Positions 31,867 to 32,233 of a stretch of 32,233 bases of DNA are shown piece after piece. The stretch covers positions 1 through 32,233 of the forward strand of contig JAISLO010000139.1 in NCBI GenBank assembly GCA_031290815.1, in the 5' to 3' direction. Numbering within the stretch: the first letter of the stretch is position 1; every line of letters starts with the position of its first letter. The stretch is from Synergistaceae bacterium. GTDB lineage: Bacteria; Synergistota; Synergistia; Synergistales; Synergistaceae. The position numbers were made by a program, and so were the translations under genes. The notes beneath the pieces were generated by a model. The model saw only the letters and a program-made list of their open reading frames with translations, was not told where the DNA came from and did no database searches.

Positions 31867-32233
31867 TTACAGTCCGTAAAGTGGTTCGAATTTCCGCCTG
31901 AGGTAATCAATGTAATGGCTTGCAGAGAGCGTCTCGCCTGAGAATTTGCGAAGGATTTCTGAAGCGGAGTAGAGCGCGCCGTATCTACGGATATTCTCGT
32001 TGTGCCACGCGTTGATCTCTCCAAATTCGCCGCAAGCTACCAGTTTCCAGAAATCAGTAACGGACTCTTGCAACGAGGCGAGGAAGTGTCCGTCATAGCA
32101 GTTTGCAAGCACGTAGTTCTGGTAATACCCAATCCATCCGCTGAACCACTGTACATCCTGCAATATACCTTCGGCATAATTTTGGGGACGAACTCCTAAA
32201 TATTCATCATACTTGTCCGCCCACAAGCTCGGC
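31867..32233 (-). CDS. M32 family carboxypeptidase, C-terminal part (partial)
   Basis: About 122 residues of the C-terminus of a thermostable carboxypeptidase Taq-type (M32) zinc peptidase, reading into the window from the right edge. The segment LWADKYDEYLGV, then AEGILQDVQWFSGWIGYYQNYVLANCYDG, matches the family's conserved C-terminal block (usually AEGVLQDxHWsgGsfGYFPxYxLGN). The zinc-binding HEXXH lies in the missing part. The end EPLYGL is in frame with a normal stop. The ORF track gives a false TTG start at 32226; the frame is open to the window edge. It adds to the peptide-degrading character of this region. Confidence 0.88.
   Translation of the reverse strand, partial: PSLWADKYDEYLGVRPQNYAEGILQDVQWFSGWIGYYQNYVLANCYDGHFLASLQESVTDFWKLVACGEFGEINAWHNENIRRYGALYSASEILRKFSGETLSASHYIDYLRRKFEPLYGL

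Overview
The window is a bacterial chromosome segment from an anaerobic fermenter, most likely a Synergistota (Synergistaceae-like) amino-acid or peptide degrader. This placement is my inference from three things: the gene families (DUF5058 transporter, split class I fumarase, Hdr/Flx electron-transfer genes, a LysR regulator opening HLKYAVEVEKTGS), the peptide-handling genes, and the absence of respiratory complexes. No rRNA, tRNA, CRISPR array or insertion sequence was seen.

Layout. (1) Positions 1-2487, minus strand: an amidohydrolase, a DUF5058 membrane protein and a second membrane protein cut by the window edge. They are read from a strong sigma-70-type promoter that abuts a perfect 30-bp palindrome. 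(2) Positions 2500-2953: a non-coding stretch with a second inverted repeat, a decayed fragment of a PstS-like phosphate-binding protein, and the terminator of the next operon. (3) Positions 2954-14352, minus strand: a large, tightly overlapped operon read as mdh - hdrB - hdrC - hdrA - flxD(mvhD-like) - flxC - flxB - flxA - FrdB-like - FrdA-like - fumarase alpha - fumarase beta. (4) Positions 14353-16099: a LysR regulator flanked by two near-identical 24-bp dyad operators. Each sits at the same distance from the -10 box of an outward-reading promoter. (5) Positions 16100-24945, plus strand: nifJ (pyruvate:ferredoxin oxidoreductase), a 5S-type biotin-dependent carboxyltransferase, a succinyl-CoA/acetyl-CoA CoA-transferase, methylmalonyl-CoA epimerase and a 12S-type carboxyltransferase, ended by a strong terminator. 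(6) Positions 24946-28606: pncB with a possibly structured leader, and a dCache chemoreceptor. (7) Positions 28744-32233, minus strand: an ATC-hydrolase-like protein, an M20 peptidase, a flavin reductase-like protein and a MIF-like tautomerase behind their own promoter, then the C-terminal end of an M32 carboxypeptidase.

How it works together. Regions 3-5 encode most of the methylmalonyl-CoA (Wood-Werkman type) route between pyruvate/oxaloacetate and propionyl-CoA. Malate dehydrogenase, fumarase, a soluble fumarate reductase, a CoA-transferase, the epimerase and a pyruvate-linked transcarboxylase are present, together with pyruvate:ferredoxin oxidoreductase. Methylmalonyl-CoA mutase and the biotin carrier are not in the window. 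The most interesting inference is that the HdrABC-FlxABCD module (NADH oxidation, flavin-based bifurcation) is co-transcribed with a cytoplasmic, cytochrome-free fumarate reductase. This suggests an electron-bifurcating NADH:ferredoxin/fumarate reductase, or its reverse for succinate oxidation. The duplicated LysR operator suggests that both halves of the pathway are controlled as one regulon.
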